From Neonectria sp. B-13 (lineage: Eukaryota > Ascomycota > Sordariomycetes > Hypocreales > Nectriaceae): a stretch of 64,000 nt of DNA. Positions 1 through 11,766 of the stretch are shown here, piece after piece. The translations under genes and the position numbers were made by a program. Location: the NCBI GenBank assembly GCA_002682825.1, contig NOKP01000018.1, forward strand, positions 1 through 64,000. Direction: 5' to 3'. The notes under the pieces were generated by a model. It was not told the DNA's origin and did not search any database. It was given only the letters and a program-made list of their open reading frames with translations. Positions within the stretch are counted from its first letter, which is position 1. Each line of letters opens with the position of its first letter.

Positions 1-843
1 GGAGTGTTGAGATCCGTTGTCACGGATCAATGGCTATTCCGATCCATTGGTGGCTAGGATGTGAATGTTCTTCTTGTCAGTAGCTTCCGCTGGGTAGCGC
101 TAGTTTTCTTCTTCTTTAACCAATACAACGTGCACATTTCAACAAGACAAGAGTCGCGTGAGAGCGTTCCATCGAAGTGGACAGAGTCATGGAGCTCTGT
201 GGGCCCATTTTCCTTAACCCCATCGGACCTGGCGAGAATTGAGGTTTGGGGTAGTGACATGGGTTTTGAGAAGGATCATCGGCGCACTTGGAACTTGAAG
301 CGGAGGAGCCATCACAACCAACTCGTCTACGATATAACCCACAAACAACCACAACTCAACCGTCAGTTAGCCCCTGCTAAACACTTTATCCGGAGCATGC
401 TATATTAGGGGCCCTAGATGCCCTAGCTCGGCGAATTGGGAGTGCAGGGTAAACTCACAACGAGGACGTCCCATTCCCCCACCGGAGTAACCCAGCACCA
501 TCGCCAACTAGCCTCAGAAATCTTCTCCGGTGGGGTAAACAGGAAGCATCCTCGGGTGAGCTTGGCTAGAACGAAGCGCTCCAGGTTCCCGGGTGACCGC
601 TGGCCCTTCTCCACACTCCGCTGCCACAACCCCGGGTTTTCTGATCAGTAGCGTGGGGAGATCAGCATTATGCAAGGCCCAGCAGCCGAATGGTCTTGTC
701 AAAACGTATTAACGGAAACATACTTAATACTGCCCTTCCGCTAGACCTTCAAACGCTCGCCTCTCAATATTCATCACTACACAGGACAGCTACACCCATT
801 GATTCTTCTCATTCTTGGGACCGACTGTCTTACACGCAACAAC
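1..843. other. Left-edge intergenic region and sugar-transporter promoter
   Basis: No convincing gene is visible here. The open frames are short, overlap on both strands and resemble no family I recognise. The last few hundred bases must hold the promoter and 5' UTR of the transporter that starts at 844. I see no clear TATA box. Confidence 0.5.
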
Positions 844-2457
844 ATGTCTGCCCATATAGACGAAAAGGTCTCCAGGGTCAGCGAAGAAGACCATGTCGTC
901 GACTACAACGCCACCAAGGACCTGGCCATTGCCAAACAGGCCGCCGAGGACGAGCACAACCTGAGTTTCAAGGACGCCATCCGCCAGTATCCCAAGGCTG
1001 TCATGTGGTCCGTCCTGCTCTCGACAGCCATCATCATGGAGGGCTACGACATCGTGTTGATCTCGTCCTTCTTCGCCCAACCGTCCTTCCGAGAACACTA
1101 CGGCGAGTACATCCCCGCGTCCGATAGCTACCAGATCACCGCCTCCTGGCAGAACGGCCTCAGCAACGCTGTCAGCGTCGGCACCATCGTCGGGGCGTTT
1201 GCTAATGGCTACTTCACCCACAAGTACGGCTATCGCAAGGTGCTCCTGGCTTCGCTGGCTACCATCTGCGCATGCATCTTCATCTCGTTCTTCTCGCCGA
1301 ACCTGCCTGTGCTGCTTGTTGGCCAGTTCCTCTGCGGCATTCCCTGGGGCGTCTTTGCTACCATGGCCCCCGCTTATGCGTCCGAGGTCTGCCCAATGGC
1401 GCTGCGTGGCTATCTCACAGTCTATGTCAATCTCTGCTGGGCGCTCGGACAGCTGATCTCGGCCGGCGTTCAAGCTGGCTTCTCGGACAAACCGGGCCAG
1501 TGGTCGTATCGCGTCCCCTTTGCTATTCAGTGGGCGTGGCCCATCCCGCTCTTTGCGGTCCTCTTCTTCGCGCCAGAGTCGCCTTGGTACTTTGTGCGTA
1601 TCGGCAACTACGAAGCCGCAGAAAAGTCTGTAGCGCGTCTCGGCTCCAGCACGCATATCCAGGCCAAGCAGACTGTGGCTATGATGATCCATACCAACGA
1701 AATCGAAATGTCAATCGACCAGGGCACATCGTACTTGGACTGCTTCCGCGGAGTCGACCTACGCCGCACCGAGATCGCCTGCTTAGCTTTTGCTGCACAG
1801 CCCTTCTGTGGCTCTGCAATGGGTGGCACGCCAACATATTTCTTTGTTCAAGCTGGTCTTCCCGAGTCTATTTCTTTCCGCATGTCTGTTGGAGGTCTCG
1901 GTATCGCGTCAGCTGGGACCATCGTGTCCTGGTATCTGCTAAATCCCTTTGGCCGACGCACCTTGTATCTCTGGGGGCTTGGCCTTTTGACTGGTGTCCT
2001 GATGACTGTTGGCTTCATCAGCGTCGGCGCCGGGGATTCAGAGAGCGGCAACTATGCGCAGGCCAGCATGATGCTTGTATGGCTGGGCGTCTACTACATG
2101 ACAGTTGGGCCTGTTTGCTACGCTATCATTGCCGAGGTATCCTCGACGCGTCTCCGCAACAAGAGCATCTGCCTCGCTCGGATTGCGTACTACATCGCTC
2201 AGATTGTTTGCAACGTCATCAACCCGTACATGCTCAATCCGACAGCAGGTGACTGGCGTGGCAAGACAGGCTTTTTCTGGGGCGGATGTGCGTTTGTCTT
2301 CTTCCTCTGGACCTTTTTCCGTCTGCCTGAGATGAAGGGCAAGACCTTTGAGGAGCTGGATATTCTTTTTGCTCGGGGCGTCAAGGCTCGGGATTTCGCC
2401 AAGTACAAGGTTGATGCGTATGCTGAGGGTGAAGACGCGTTGACAAAGCAGGGGTGA
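844..2457 (+). CDS. MFS sugar transporter, alpha-glucoside/maltose permease type
   Basis: An intronless gene of 537 codons for a plasma-membrane sugar:proton symporter of the major facilitator superfamily. The start is the ATG at 844 (MSAHIDEKVSR); the frame stays open upstream, but without an ATG. After a hydrophilic N-terminus of about 55 residues come roughly 12 membrane segments. Family marks are GYDIVLISSFF in the first helix, the PESPWYFVR motif closing the N-terminal half, GRRTLYLWGLG opening a C-terminal helix, and a tail with PEMKGKTFEELDILF, typical of the fungal sugar-porter family. Overall similarity is to fungal MAL-type alpha-glucoside permeases, so maltose, trehalose or turanose-like disaccharides are the likely substrates by family; the exact sugar cannot be read from sequence. 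No glucosidase gene lies beside it. Confidence 0.92.
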   Translation: MSAHIDEKVSRVSEEDHVVDYNATKDLAIAKQAAEDEHNLSFKDAIRQYPKAVMWSVLLSTAIIMEGYDIVLISSFFAQPSFREHYGEYIPASDSYQITASWQNGLSNAVSVGTIVGAFANGYFTHKYGYRKVLLASLATICACIFISFFSPNLPVLLVGQFLCGIPWGVFATMAPAYASEVCPMALRGYLTVYVNLCWALGQLISAGVQAGFSDKPGQWSYRVPFAIQWAWPIPLFAVLFFAPESPWYFVRIGNYEAAEKSVARLGSSTHIQAKQTVAMMIHTNEIEMSIDQGTSYLDCFRGVDLRRTEIACLAFAAQPFCGSAMGGTPTYFFVQAGLPESISFRMSVGGLGIASAGTIVSWYLLNPFGRRTLYLWGLGLLTGVLMTVGFISVGAGDSESGNYAQASMMLVWLGVYYMTVGPVCYAIIAEVSSTRLRNKSICLARIAYYIAQIVCNVINPYMLNPTAGDWRGKTGFFWGGCAFVFFLWTFFRLPEMKGKTFEELDILFARGVKARDFAKYKVDAYAEGEDALTKQG

Positions 2458-2629
2458 GTGGTGTTGGTGCTGATGGTGGCCAGTATCACGCATGAGGTTG
2501 GAGGGTGTTTGAAAGATTGTTAGGTAATATTCTCTATAACGATTTGAGCTCTTATAAATGATTCACTTGAACAAGCGCATTAAACCAGTCTATTACTAGA
2601 CGCCATGGATCCTACAGGAGCATAGCGGC

Positions 2630-3326
2630 ACCACCAACCGCGGCAATCGCTACCAGGGCAACGGCATGCGGTGGAAGTCCAAGGAGTAGTAGTGCAGATA
2701 GATGGACGTTAACGTATTGACAACAAACACACACTACATATTTATGTTAGTGAACCTCCCTGACTTCTACTGAGGGCGAGAAATTCACGTGGTCCATCAT
2801 GAAAACTTACCATGTACCATGTCAAACTCCTATGTAATATCTCGACCTTATCAAGCGTCAATCTAAAGCAGTGTGCGTTGCCGCGGCCAGGTTTCAGCTT
2901 CCTCCATAACAACTTGTCCATCTCTCCTATATACTCCTCCAGCTCCTCATCTTATGCCGGATCAGGCTCCCCGGAGTTTAGGAACGCCTGTCGGAAGAAG
3001 TCCTTGATGTTCTCCCGTTTAATTTCTGCTATCGGCGCATCGCGGAACCGTCTTGCTAAGTACCGTTCCGGATCTAGAATGCTGCTGTGGCAGCGCCAGA
3101 ATGACCTCCGGCGGTCGTCGCGGTCGGCGGCTGGATATGTCACGACTGTCTGGTGAGTGTTTCTGCGCGGGAGATAGACGAGAAGGTGAGACGGTGTCTC
3201 GAGAGCAAGCCACATCTCTAGAACATGGGAGATATGGAACGGAAAGTATATTAGACAGCTGGCCAGCGAATAGACAACGCTAGGGGGCGCAACGAGGTGC
3301 AGGAAGAAGACGCATGTTCGAATCAA
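2630..3326 (-). pseudogene. Relic of a fungal alpha/beta-hydrolase gene
   Basis: The reverse strand encodes the N-terminal part of a fungal alpha/beta-hydrolase (esterase/lipase-like) family: LVAPPSVV, then VYLPRRN, LDPERYLARRFRDAPI and RENIKDFFRQAFLNSGEPDPA. An in-frame TAA at about 2948-2950 follows, and the same frame then continues with DEELEEYIGEMDKLLW and LTLDKVEILHRSLTWYM up to a GTAAGT donor near 2807. A second exon-like piece at about 2630-2720 (TLTSIYLHYYSLDFHRMPLP) ends in another stop. There is no ATG in frame at the 5' end, and the catalytic domain that should follow is missing. I infer a decayed gene fragment. Confidence 0.6.
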
Positions 3327-4189
3327 AATGCAGTCCTAGGCGGATATGTCTATCGTAGCGAAGGCGGGTATATAAGTGCGAACGGGGACAAGTAGCTGAG
3401 CTAAAGTTGAGCTGGGGAGTGAGGAGGCTGTAAAAGCGGCTTTCCATGCCGACTGACGTGTCGCTCGAGTTTCGCCTCATAATGCTACAGAAATTATACA
3501 TAATTTGAGTAAAAGAACACATCATAAGCCACTTTCCTCGGACTCGGAAGCTTCTATTATGGAGGGGCCATTCTCACATGTTTTTTCAGCCATAAAGTTG
3601 TCGACGACGGCTGACATCCGTAACTTCTCGGCAATGTGCCGAGATGACCGGCTCATGGCCGAGGGATAGCGGGACTTTCAGTTTGTCAGCCAATCGCACA
3701 AGCCTGGCCATTACGAGAGAAAATGCTCCCTTTCGGGTGGATGCACCGTTCCTATTTTAGAGGCTTACTACAGCAAGCGAGCACTCGGACAGTATTTCTT
3801 CAAAGTTTTGTCGATACTGTTGAGCATTTGCATCAACTTGACCCATGCTCCATGCATGCTGTTCGACATGCTGGAAGAGAATCACCTGGTTTGCAATTCC
3901 TAACTATTGAATAAATTTCAAGAATTAAGAAGCCTGTACTTGTCCGTGTTTCTTGAAAAGTAGTCAGCCTTTGCCAGTTCAAACCAGTGGCTGCTCGGCG
4001 CCTTGGCCGAGACCCACGATGCGCCAAGATGATGGAGCCTCTAAGCTAGAAAGGATGAGTCAGGATCCGAAGCCATAAAAGAACCCTGTAGAGTATTTTG
4101 TTCATTGTCAGATATTTCTAGTCGATAACTATACGTCAAAGTCTGAATTTCAAATCATCTACCACTTCACATACGACAAACCGCCCCCA
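3327..4189. other. Intergenic region
   Basis: About 860 bases with only short shadow frames. It should contain the promoter of the amidotransferase-like gene at 4190. I recognise nothing else. Confidence 0.4.
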
Positions 4190-5057
4190 ATGCCGTCCAT
4201 ATTTCGCATCGCCATCTTGGAGTGCGATAACACGCCAAGCTCCATTTCAGATACCCAAGGTTCCTACGGCGATATTATCGAGCGATTTCTGCGCCGTGGT
4301 TTCGAACAAAATGAGACACAAACTCCCGAGCTTGAAGTGACGAAGTGGAATGTTCTTGAATCACAGTCGTATCCTCGCTTGAACGAAATCGACGGTCTAT
4401 TCTTAACAGCTGGAAGTATAAGCCTCAACGCTCCAGGAAAATCTGCGGGAATTGACAACATATGATAGAATATTCTGCCTACGATGATCATCCATGGGCA
4501 TTTGAGCTCATCGACTTTTTAAAAGAAGCCTACCACGCTCATATACCGATTGCGGCCATCTGCTACGGGCATCAGATTCTTGCTGCGGCTTTAGGTGGCA
4601 AGGTCATCAAGAACCCGAAAGGCTCCGAACTCTCAGTCACCAGAGTTGACCTGACAGCTTCCGGAACCGACCTATTCGGGACTGGCCATTTGGTGAGTCA
4701 CCCAACACATTGAAAATGTCTATCAAGTCTGTTTACTCACAGCTCCGGGTTTAGGATCTTTACCAGATGCACCTCGATACTGTGGTGGATGTTCCGCCAG
4801 GGATGGAGGTTATCGGCTCCAGTGCTCGATCTAATGTTCAGTTGCTCTACGAACCTAGCAGGGTCTTGGGCATCCAAGGACATCCAGAGGCGAATGCATT
4901 CATAATCAAAGACAATCTGGACTCTCGCTTGGCGGAAAACTTGATCAGCGCCGATACTTACCGAGAGGCGCTGTCAAAGGTCGATTATGAGCAGGATGGA
5001 GATGCATTTTCCAAGGCACTGCCGAAGTTCTTTGTTGGCAATCATTATGCTTCCTAA
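4190..5057 (+). CDS. Class I glutamine amidotransferase-like protein
   Basis: Three exons (4190-4415, 4469-4692, 4755-5057) give a 250-residue cytosolic protein of the class I glutamine amidotransferase fold. The first intron (53 nt, GTATAA..GATAG) restores the conserved LTAGKYSAYDDHPW stretch. The second (62 nt) joins FGTGHL to DLYQMHLD. Catalytic triad residues are visible: the nucleophile elbow AICYGHQIL (Cys) and the GIQGHPEAN motif (His and Glu). Length and architecture match stand-alone GATase-like proteins of fungi related to yeast YLR126C-type proteins, which hydrolyse a gamma-glutamyl amide but have no synthase domain. The substrate is unknown. Without the introns the gene looks frameshifted, but all phases close properly. 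Confidence 0.85.
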
Positions 5058-5163
5058 CATGTTATCACTTCATAATGAGTATCTGCAACCGTGAAAGCCA
5101 TAGACAGAAATAGATCATTTGGTTCTTGAGAGTCGGATTCTTCCGCTAGTCTGTGTGCTTCAC

Positions 5164-8100
5164 TCAATGATGCGCATGGCGACCCTGTCCTCTCGACATA
5201 TCTGAACGATTCCGACTATCCCGCCTGGCCTTGTACATGAACGCCCGAGCATCCTCGTCAACGCCGTGGACGCCTACTAGATACTCCTTGAACTGCCGCA
5301 TCATTTTGCAGACTTGCTCAAAGTCCTTCTGGTCGAGAATCGGATAATCGTGCTTGGTCTTGTTGGGTTTCTGAAGGAACCTGAATTCTGCAAGAGCCAC
5401 AGCTGTTTGGAATGCTATAGCGGAACTCGTGCGTTAGTGTATGGGAACGTGGCAAAACACGCGAATCGTGCATAAGTAAGAGGAAAGAATTACCATTGCG
5501 GATTTCTCGCCCATTCCACTCCATCTGGCATATTGTTTCATCCTCAAGAACGTACGCCCTTGCCCGGCCAGCTATGACGAAGTCCTCTCGTTCGTCACTG
5601 AGCTTGTCAAAGAACTGCTCCCAGATCTGCTTCCGGTCGTCAAGGTTAAGTTTGTCGTAGTAAATGATGACGTGGATTCGCGACATAAACGCATCGTCGA
5701 AATGACCGACTCGGTTTGTTGTAAGAAACAGAACGCCGCGATAATACTCGATGCATCGAAGAAACACTAATACGGGATATTTATCAGTCCCGGTTAGGGT
5801 TTGGAGAGGGTTACGACCTACCAGAGACCAAACTGTTGCGCTTGAGATCTGTCACCTGCCTCTTCTCAAGAAAGACGTCCGCCTCGTCAATAAGCATTAC
5901 AGCTCCCCATTTCTCGGCAAGTTGGAACCATTTGACGAGCTGTTTCTCCATTTTGACTTCATCGGTTCCAATATCTGCACAGGTCAAGGACAGCATAGGC
6001 CTTCCCGTGTACTCGGCAATGCACTCTGTTTAATCACAATTAGCAAGTATCATGGATGGAGCACCAAGGAGGATGAGCTTGCCTGCAGTCTGTGAGTCCC
6101 ATCATTAGCACCTACTCTCAATTCAGATACTCTTTTGGGATTTTGGATGCACTTACGTAGGTTTTGCCAACACCCGGACTCCCGTGAAGTAGGAAGATCT
6201 GTCCCTCGCCTTTGTTTTCAAGGAAATCGGCCCGCCAGGAACCAGCAGGTCCTGTAGGTGAGTCCGAATCGGTGAACTTATTGATCAGAGCTTTGATCAT
6301 TTCCTTCCTGTCCGTGGGCATGACTAAAGTATCAATTGCCCGGGAGTTCATTCTCGGTGGGTTGCAGTAGGCAACATCGAGACGCACTAATGTTATGGAT
6401 CAGTCAAGTGATGGCAACGCGCGTGGTTCCAAACATACCCCATGTCCTCGACTTGAGATCAAAGCCGTGCAGCAACCTTTCGCAGAGAAGATACCGATGA
6501 CGCGGTCCATCCGCTGCTCCCGGCATTTCGAGATCTTTCTCGACATGCGGATCAAGCAGATCATAATGGGCCCAGCGGAAGCCGGTTGGAGGGTGAGGAC
6601 GAAGCCCGAGGCACTCTTCACATTGACACTTCGCAAGTTCATCGCCCATGTCACTGATGTCACAAATATCCGGCTCTAAACCAGGATCCTGGGCATAATA
6701 CGACGACATGTCGACGTATGCGCGGCCACTGAACTAGAATTTTGTTAGATGCTAGTCGTGAAGGAAGGATTCAGCTCGTACCTGTTTCTTACTCCCGCCT
6801 AATAAGCGGCCTGAGTAGTGGACTTGTCCTCCGCGGAGAAGCTCGTACCATTTCTTCCCATTCTCTTCAAGTCGTGTTCGAGTCTTGCCACCATCCTCCT
6901 TGTCGATAAACTCGCACGGGAAGAGCTTCAGCGAGTTGATCTGTCGTTCCCCATCGAAGTGCGGGAGGTAGGCGGTCCTCGCAATTCTTCCCACAAAGCT
7001 ACCGTTGAAACCCAAACTCCACAGACTGACGGTATACTCCTTACGCTGCTTTATTCCTGTCGGAGAAAATATTTCAGGAGAAGTGTCGAAGAAGTTGACA
7101 ACGTACGCATGTAGCTGGCCGTCAGATTCGAAGTAGACAGTTACCCCAGGCCTGAAAAGCAGCCAGAGCATATTGAACGTGCAATTTTGTCGGGCATGTC
7201 GGGATTTCTCCTCTACCAAGGCTTTGTAATGTGTCCCTTTGTAGAAGTCGAGAAGCATTCCAAGATGGATTGCCCCAGCATTTTCGGTGGGCTTCTTTTC
7301 TGAAGCTGAGTGATCATCATTCTCGCTAATAGCATGAGAGGGTTGAACGCTTCCCAAGGTGCTCGAATCGCTGTGAGACTCTAGGTAGGTCTCCAATTCT
7401 TCGAGGTGGTGGGCGATAAGCATATATGGCGCCTTCAACTCTATTGTGTCAGCCTGTAAATTTGCTGGATAGTAGTTGACAACACCACGGATGATTTTGA
7501 TGAGCTCAGTCGAATGAATTTTGACTCGCGTTGTTCTGACTTTGACTGTAACATTGGGATTCGTCAAGATTCCGCGGTTCATGATGTTTCGGAGTTCGTA
7601 TTCCGAACGATGCTGACTTGCGGTTATGGACGTCTCTAGTATTGTGGTGACCTCGAAGACAGAGCGATCCGCGAGAAGAAGGCCTTGTCTGGCACTGACG
7701 AGGTCAAATGGTCCTTCCAAGGCTTCCCTGGTAAGAAAGTAGTTCCCAGAATCCCTATACTCGATCGAATAGTTCACTTGGTCGCTGGGCTGCTTTTGAC
7801 CGGATTCGGCTTCATCCCCAGATTCGCTTCCGTCTTGCGAGTCAGAGTCAATGGAGCTAGCTCGCCCTGGCGCTCCCATATAAGGCTGCGGAGGATATCC
7901 GTATGGTGGATAGGAAGGAACTGGATAACCAGGGGGAATGGCCAGAGGTGGAGGAGGAAACGTTGGGACTAGAGGGCGATAGCCCGGAGGTGGAGGAGGA
8001 AGACTCGGGGGTTGGGGGCGATAGCCCAGAAACGGAGGAGGAGGCTGCGGCTTGTGGCGACGCCGAGCCTTCTTTTCCGGGATTTCCTTCGTTTCCGGGG

Positions 8101-8593
8101 CTGTCTTCGCTTCCGGGACTGGGGCCGGAGGCATAGGAGGCATAGGAGGAGGTTTCCGTAGGTCTTCGTGACACGCTGGACAGATCCAAACACCAAAGTT
8201 GTTAAGAGTGGCGTGGGACTGTCCATTGATTCTGCAATACAGAGGCGCTGAAGGTCCCCAGGTCCTGGCAGAAGTGTTTTCATTCTGGCCCTCACCCTCA
8301 TCCGCCGGCGTCTTGTTAGACTGCTTGCCGGAGCAATCGGGGTCAGACTCGGATGGTTCTGCTGAAGCTTTGACATTGGTGGATTGTTCCGCAGATGAAT
8401 TCTCGCTGGTTGAAGTCATGGCTTTCGTCGTGACAGAGCTCGATGCGCTGTCCAATGCGGGATCCAAAGGGGGCTTAGACTGCTCCGGAATGATGGGGAC
8501 AACAGACGATGTCGGAATGCCCTCGTTGTTGACGGACGTGCTTGAGGTAGCGGGAGCATTCTGAGTCATGGTTTGAGAATCCTTGATTGCCAT
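5164..8593 (-). CDS. Large AAA+ ATPase with proline-rich N-terminus (DUF7025-type)
   Basis: Seven exons on the reverse strand (8593-6782, 6733-6439, 6386-6157, 6089-6083, 6025-5822, 5766-5494, 5414-5164) total 3072 nt, 1023 residues. The N-terminal 270 residues are low-complexity, Ser/Thr-rich then strongly Pro-rich. A conserved middle domain (YRDSGNYFLTREALEGPFD... to the HYSGR region) resembles the fungal DUF7025 module that precedes AAA domains. The AAA core has Walker A GSPGVGKT, a LSLTCADIGT sensor segment, Walker B VMLIDEADVFLEKR, an FLTTNRVGHFDDAFMSRIH second-region motif, and a C-terminal lid. Exon 4 is only 7 nt (ACTGCAG) and is followed by a GC-AG intron; it is needed to give GKTYTAECIAEY. 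Such proteins are abundant in filamentous fungi. Their substrates are unknown. Confidence 0.88.
6083..6089 (-). other. 7-nt microexon of the AAA+ ATPase gene
   Basis: The reverse strand reads TGCTAATGATGG..CACAG, then ACTGCAG, then GCAAGC..TTGCTAATTG..AACAG. Both flanking introns (6090-6156 and 6026-6082) have near-perfect branch sites. Skipping the 7 nt breaks the frame. Including it restores the residues right after Walker A as T-A-E-C-I-A-E, as expected for the family. Confidence 0.75.
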
Positions 8594-9231
8594 TTCGTCT
8601 TAAGATAAGTCAACCGTATGGAGTGTGGAATGCTAGAGTGAAGCATTCCTCGCCCTATACGTGTACGACGGTTAAGTTGGCCGGCCTGGATTGGACTCAG
8701 CTCGGCGCGACGACCAAAGAAGTGCTGCAGACCAGATGATGTTCCGTCCTGGTAGCAATTCAAATAGCTTCTTATAACAGGAACCGCCGCGGAGCCTCGT
8801 ACATTGCCAAATGCTACGTCACACACCATTGCTACAAAATATCGCTCATCTTTTTGGGGCTGTTGCATTCGCGACCACCCTTGCCGGCGCTTCAGGCTAC
8901 ACATCTTCAACGTCTATTGTCTTATTTTCACACATCCCTGTTTCAGCTGCTGCAGCCCGCCTCAGGGTATTCCACTCGCCATCAATTCATTGGCTTGTGT
9001 TTTCAGGCTGCCGCCTAAATTACGTTGTGGTGCTGTAGGCTTTGGCCCCCACTCTCCTTGGCGGCAATTCCATCCTCAGCTCTGGTATCTGCGAAGTCAC
9101 GTTGCTAGTTACTTTCAAGACGCTCACGTCAGCTGCGGGGATGCTGAGCACGCACTTTGCTGTATCTATGTGGCCTATCTAGATAAGGTCGGGGGTGAGT
9201 GCAATGCTTCACATGAGCATCAACTGCAACC
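8594..9231. other. Divergent intergenic region between AAA ATPase and DUF7708-like gene
   Basis: Holds the back-to-back promoters of the genes starting at 8593 (reverse) and 9232 (forward). The overlapping short frames look non-coding. I see no repeat or clear binding-site array. Confidence 0.4.
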
Positions 9232-11372
9232 ATGGGCGACGAAGACGGGAGACCAACTATCACTCCGGTCGTCCGCCAGTACAGTCTCACGATAAACAAG
9301 TCGACGCCGGACGATGCGATTTCCCAAGCACTGGGCTCCGTAGTGAAAACGCAGGACGACGCCCAAGCAAAAGCCAAGCAGCAAACCACCGAATGGAACA
9401 AATGGCTTCAATTTGGAGAAAGCCCAGAGTGAGAAATATGGCAGACTAATCATCTCGTGCTCATAGCTAATCGTGTGAAGTGACGACGTCCTCGGCCCTC
9501 TAGAGAATCAGCGTAAAGAACTAGTGGAAACATGGAAAGATTTCGGACACCTCTTCCACAGTGAAGACGAATTGGCTCGGCCTCCCGATAGTCTGCCAAC
9601 AATCGAAACTCTCCGGGTGGCAATCAACCAGGCGCAGGACGTATGGCTTGCCAAGAAGGCGAAGGGGTTCGGGAAAGCCAAGGATCGCTTCTTCGATTTC
9701 CTGGATACTATGAACGACCATTCATATCTTTTCAAAGTCATCCCGAGTGGTGACAAGTACGTTTCCTTGGTCACGGGAGTGGTGTCTTCAGTCGTCAAGG
9801 TATAATCCGCCGCGCCGGAATCCCGTGTGTTAAATAGCCGCTGAGGATATTGTACAGGCATCCACAAACCACAAGAAGATCGCCGAGGGTTTCTCAATGG
9901 CTCTTGTTGACATATCCAGCGACCTTCATTTTGTCACAAAGAGCGTCGGAATCGCGGATAGCCAAGAGATGAGGAGACTCGTAGTCGAACTGTATGTGGG
10001 CGTCTTCAAATTACTCTGCCACGCCATGAATTGGTTCAAGCGGAGGAAAAACAGATTCTTTTCAGCGCTCAACAAGAATTTCTACGACGATACCGTCCAG
10101 GAGTTGGTAAATGCAATACAAAAGACAGTACAGAGAGTTCGAGATGAGTCTCAGTTTATTGCAAATGGCCGGGTCGGGCGGATTGAAGACATGGTCGATT
10201 CTTTTCTCTCTCTCCGCGTAGTGGGGAGCCAGAGTCGCAACGACGACGTCGAAACCACAAGGCAAAAGCTCGACCGTGCGAGGGAAGGTTTGGGGTATTC
10301 ATCTGTTCGAACTTTAGAGTCTGTCGAGCAACGCTTAGTTCATGGTATGTCCACCTGCTAGCAAGCTTATATCCTGTAAGAAATACTAACCTTAGGGCAA
10401 GAACAATCAAGCCGTGTCTCGCATAGAGAAGATATCAGCCCAGTCAGGCATCTTGAAGTCTCTCCCGCGAGGGACTCGGGTTCTGAAAGCTTCCAAGATG
10501 ATGACGTCGACTCTGTCTCCGGGAATGGTAAGGGTTTACGACTACTCATATCAACGCGGATGCTTACTTTGCACACAGACTTTGACGAGTTGTGCTCCCG
10601 GCATGAGATTGAACGACTCTTACGTCCGATCGACAGATATCTCGAAGACGGCCGGGAAGATGTATCGCTTGCCACACTTGCGGGTTCATCATCAATCCTG
10701 CCTGAAGAAGTGCTCATTCAGTTGCAAATGTGGATACAGACTCCAGAGTCAAGGATGATATGGGTTGGGGGCGATCCCGTTGCACCCTACGGATCCGGAC
10801 TTTCTCGCTCGGCAATGCGCCTCTGTACCGTCAGCAAGGAGGCAGAACTGCCATGCGTATCTTTCTTTTGCAAACCACGCTATGACTTCACGTCGGCATC
10901 CGATGTCTCTGACAGAGAAGCCAGTCTCATTGCTCTTCTATACTCTGTCATTGCACAACTCACCTATCTCCTGCCGACTGAGTTCAGAGCGACCAAAGAC
11001 CTGGATGCTGGCAACTTCCGTCTTCTTGATGGAACCATGGGCAGTGTCACTGTTGCCCTGTGCCTAATCCAAGCTCTCCTGGTCTATGCACCGCCATCGT
11101 TGATCTGGGTCTTGGACGGACTCCAGCTCGCGGAAACCCCGACGACTACTCCTCATCTCATAAGTCTGATGGAAATTCTCCGCGACCAGGAAATGAGGCG
11201 GATCTCCAAGGTTTGCTTCACGACCGACGGTAACAGCCATGTTTTGATGAAGAGCATGACTGCCTTTGAGCGCGTGGACGCGTCTCGGATGGCACAAGGT
11301 CTATCCGCGCGCCATTTGGCTGGTGGAAGGGATATCGTTGAGTTAGGAGGTCTTGGTTGGAGAGGCATGTGA
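9232..11372 (+). CDS. DUF7708-like protein, NACHT/STAND-associated type
   Basis: Five exons (9232-9428, 9481-9799, 9858-10344, 10396-10527, 10579-11372) give 642 residues with all phases consistent and CTAAC branch sites in several introns. The region EMRRLVVELYVGVFKLLCHA...WFKRRKNRFFSALNKNFYDD matches the helical domain called DUF7708 in fungal proteins, often found before NACHT P-loop NTPase domains. The second half (PEEVLIQLQMWIQ...MIWVGGDP, SFFCKPR, ALLYSVIAQL, SLIWVLDGLQ) follows the layout of a degenerate P-loop NTPase: a WVGG segment where a Walker A would lie, and LIWVLDGL at the Walker B position. No canonical GxxxxGK[ST] is visible. The short C-terminus without repeats suggests a truncated or regulatory STAND-type protein. 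Function unknown. Confidence 0.7.
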
Positions 11373-11766
11373 AAGGAGGATAAAGATGTGATACAAGCTC
11401 AAACCGTGGTTCGTTTCCAACTTGGACTCAACATGGCTGCAGGGTAGCAAAACTCTCAATTCGCGAAACCAGGGCTGAGGGTGAGAGGAGTTAGTCATGG
11501 GCAGCTAGATTAGTAAAAGGCTGTCTTCACTTAACAGATGTGTCTCGGTCACTGCAATAACGCCATAAAGTTCCGTTTTGTAATACGGTTTAAGTCTTCT
11601 CCTGGCACCTTCATTGTCCCTGCGGCAATTGCTCACTAGCTAGTCGTCTGAGGTTTAATAATAAGTGAGTCGAGAGTTTGTGGCTATAAATCTAAGAATA
11701 CATATTGTACATGGTGCCACAATCCACTCATGCTTAAACCCCTTGCGGTTTTTGCTGGTATCAAAA
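11373..11766. other. Intergenic region between convergent genes
   Basis: 3' flanks of the DUF7708-like gene (forward) and the small membrane-protein gene (reverse). Nothing else is recognised. Confidence 0.4.

Noticed and set aside
690..1127. Open frame overlapping the start of the sugar transporter
   Set aside because: Shadow of the transporter in another frame; no family resemblance and biased Arg/Pro composition.
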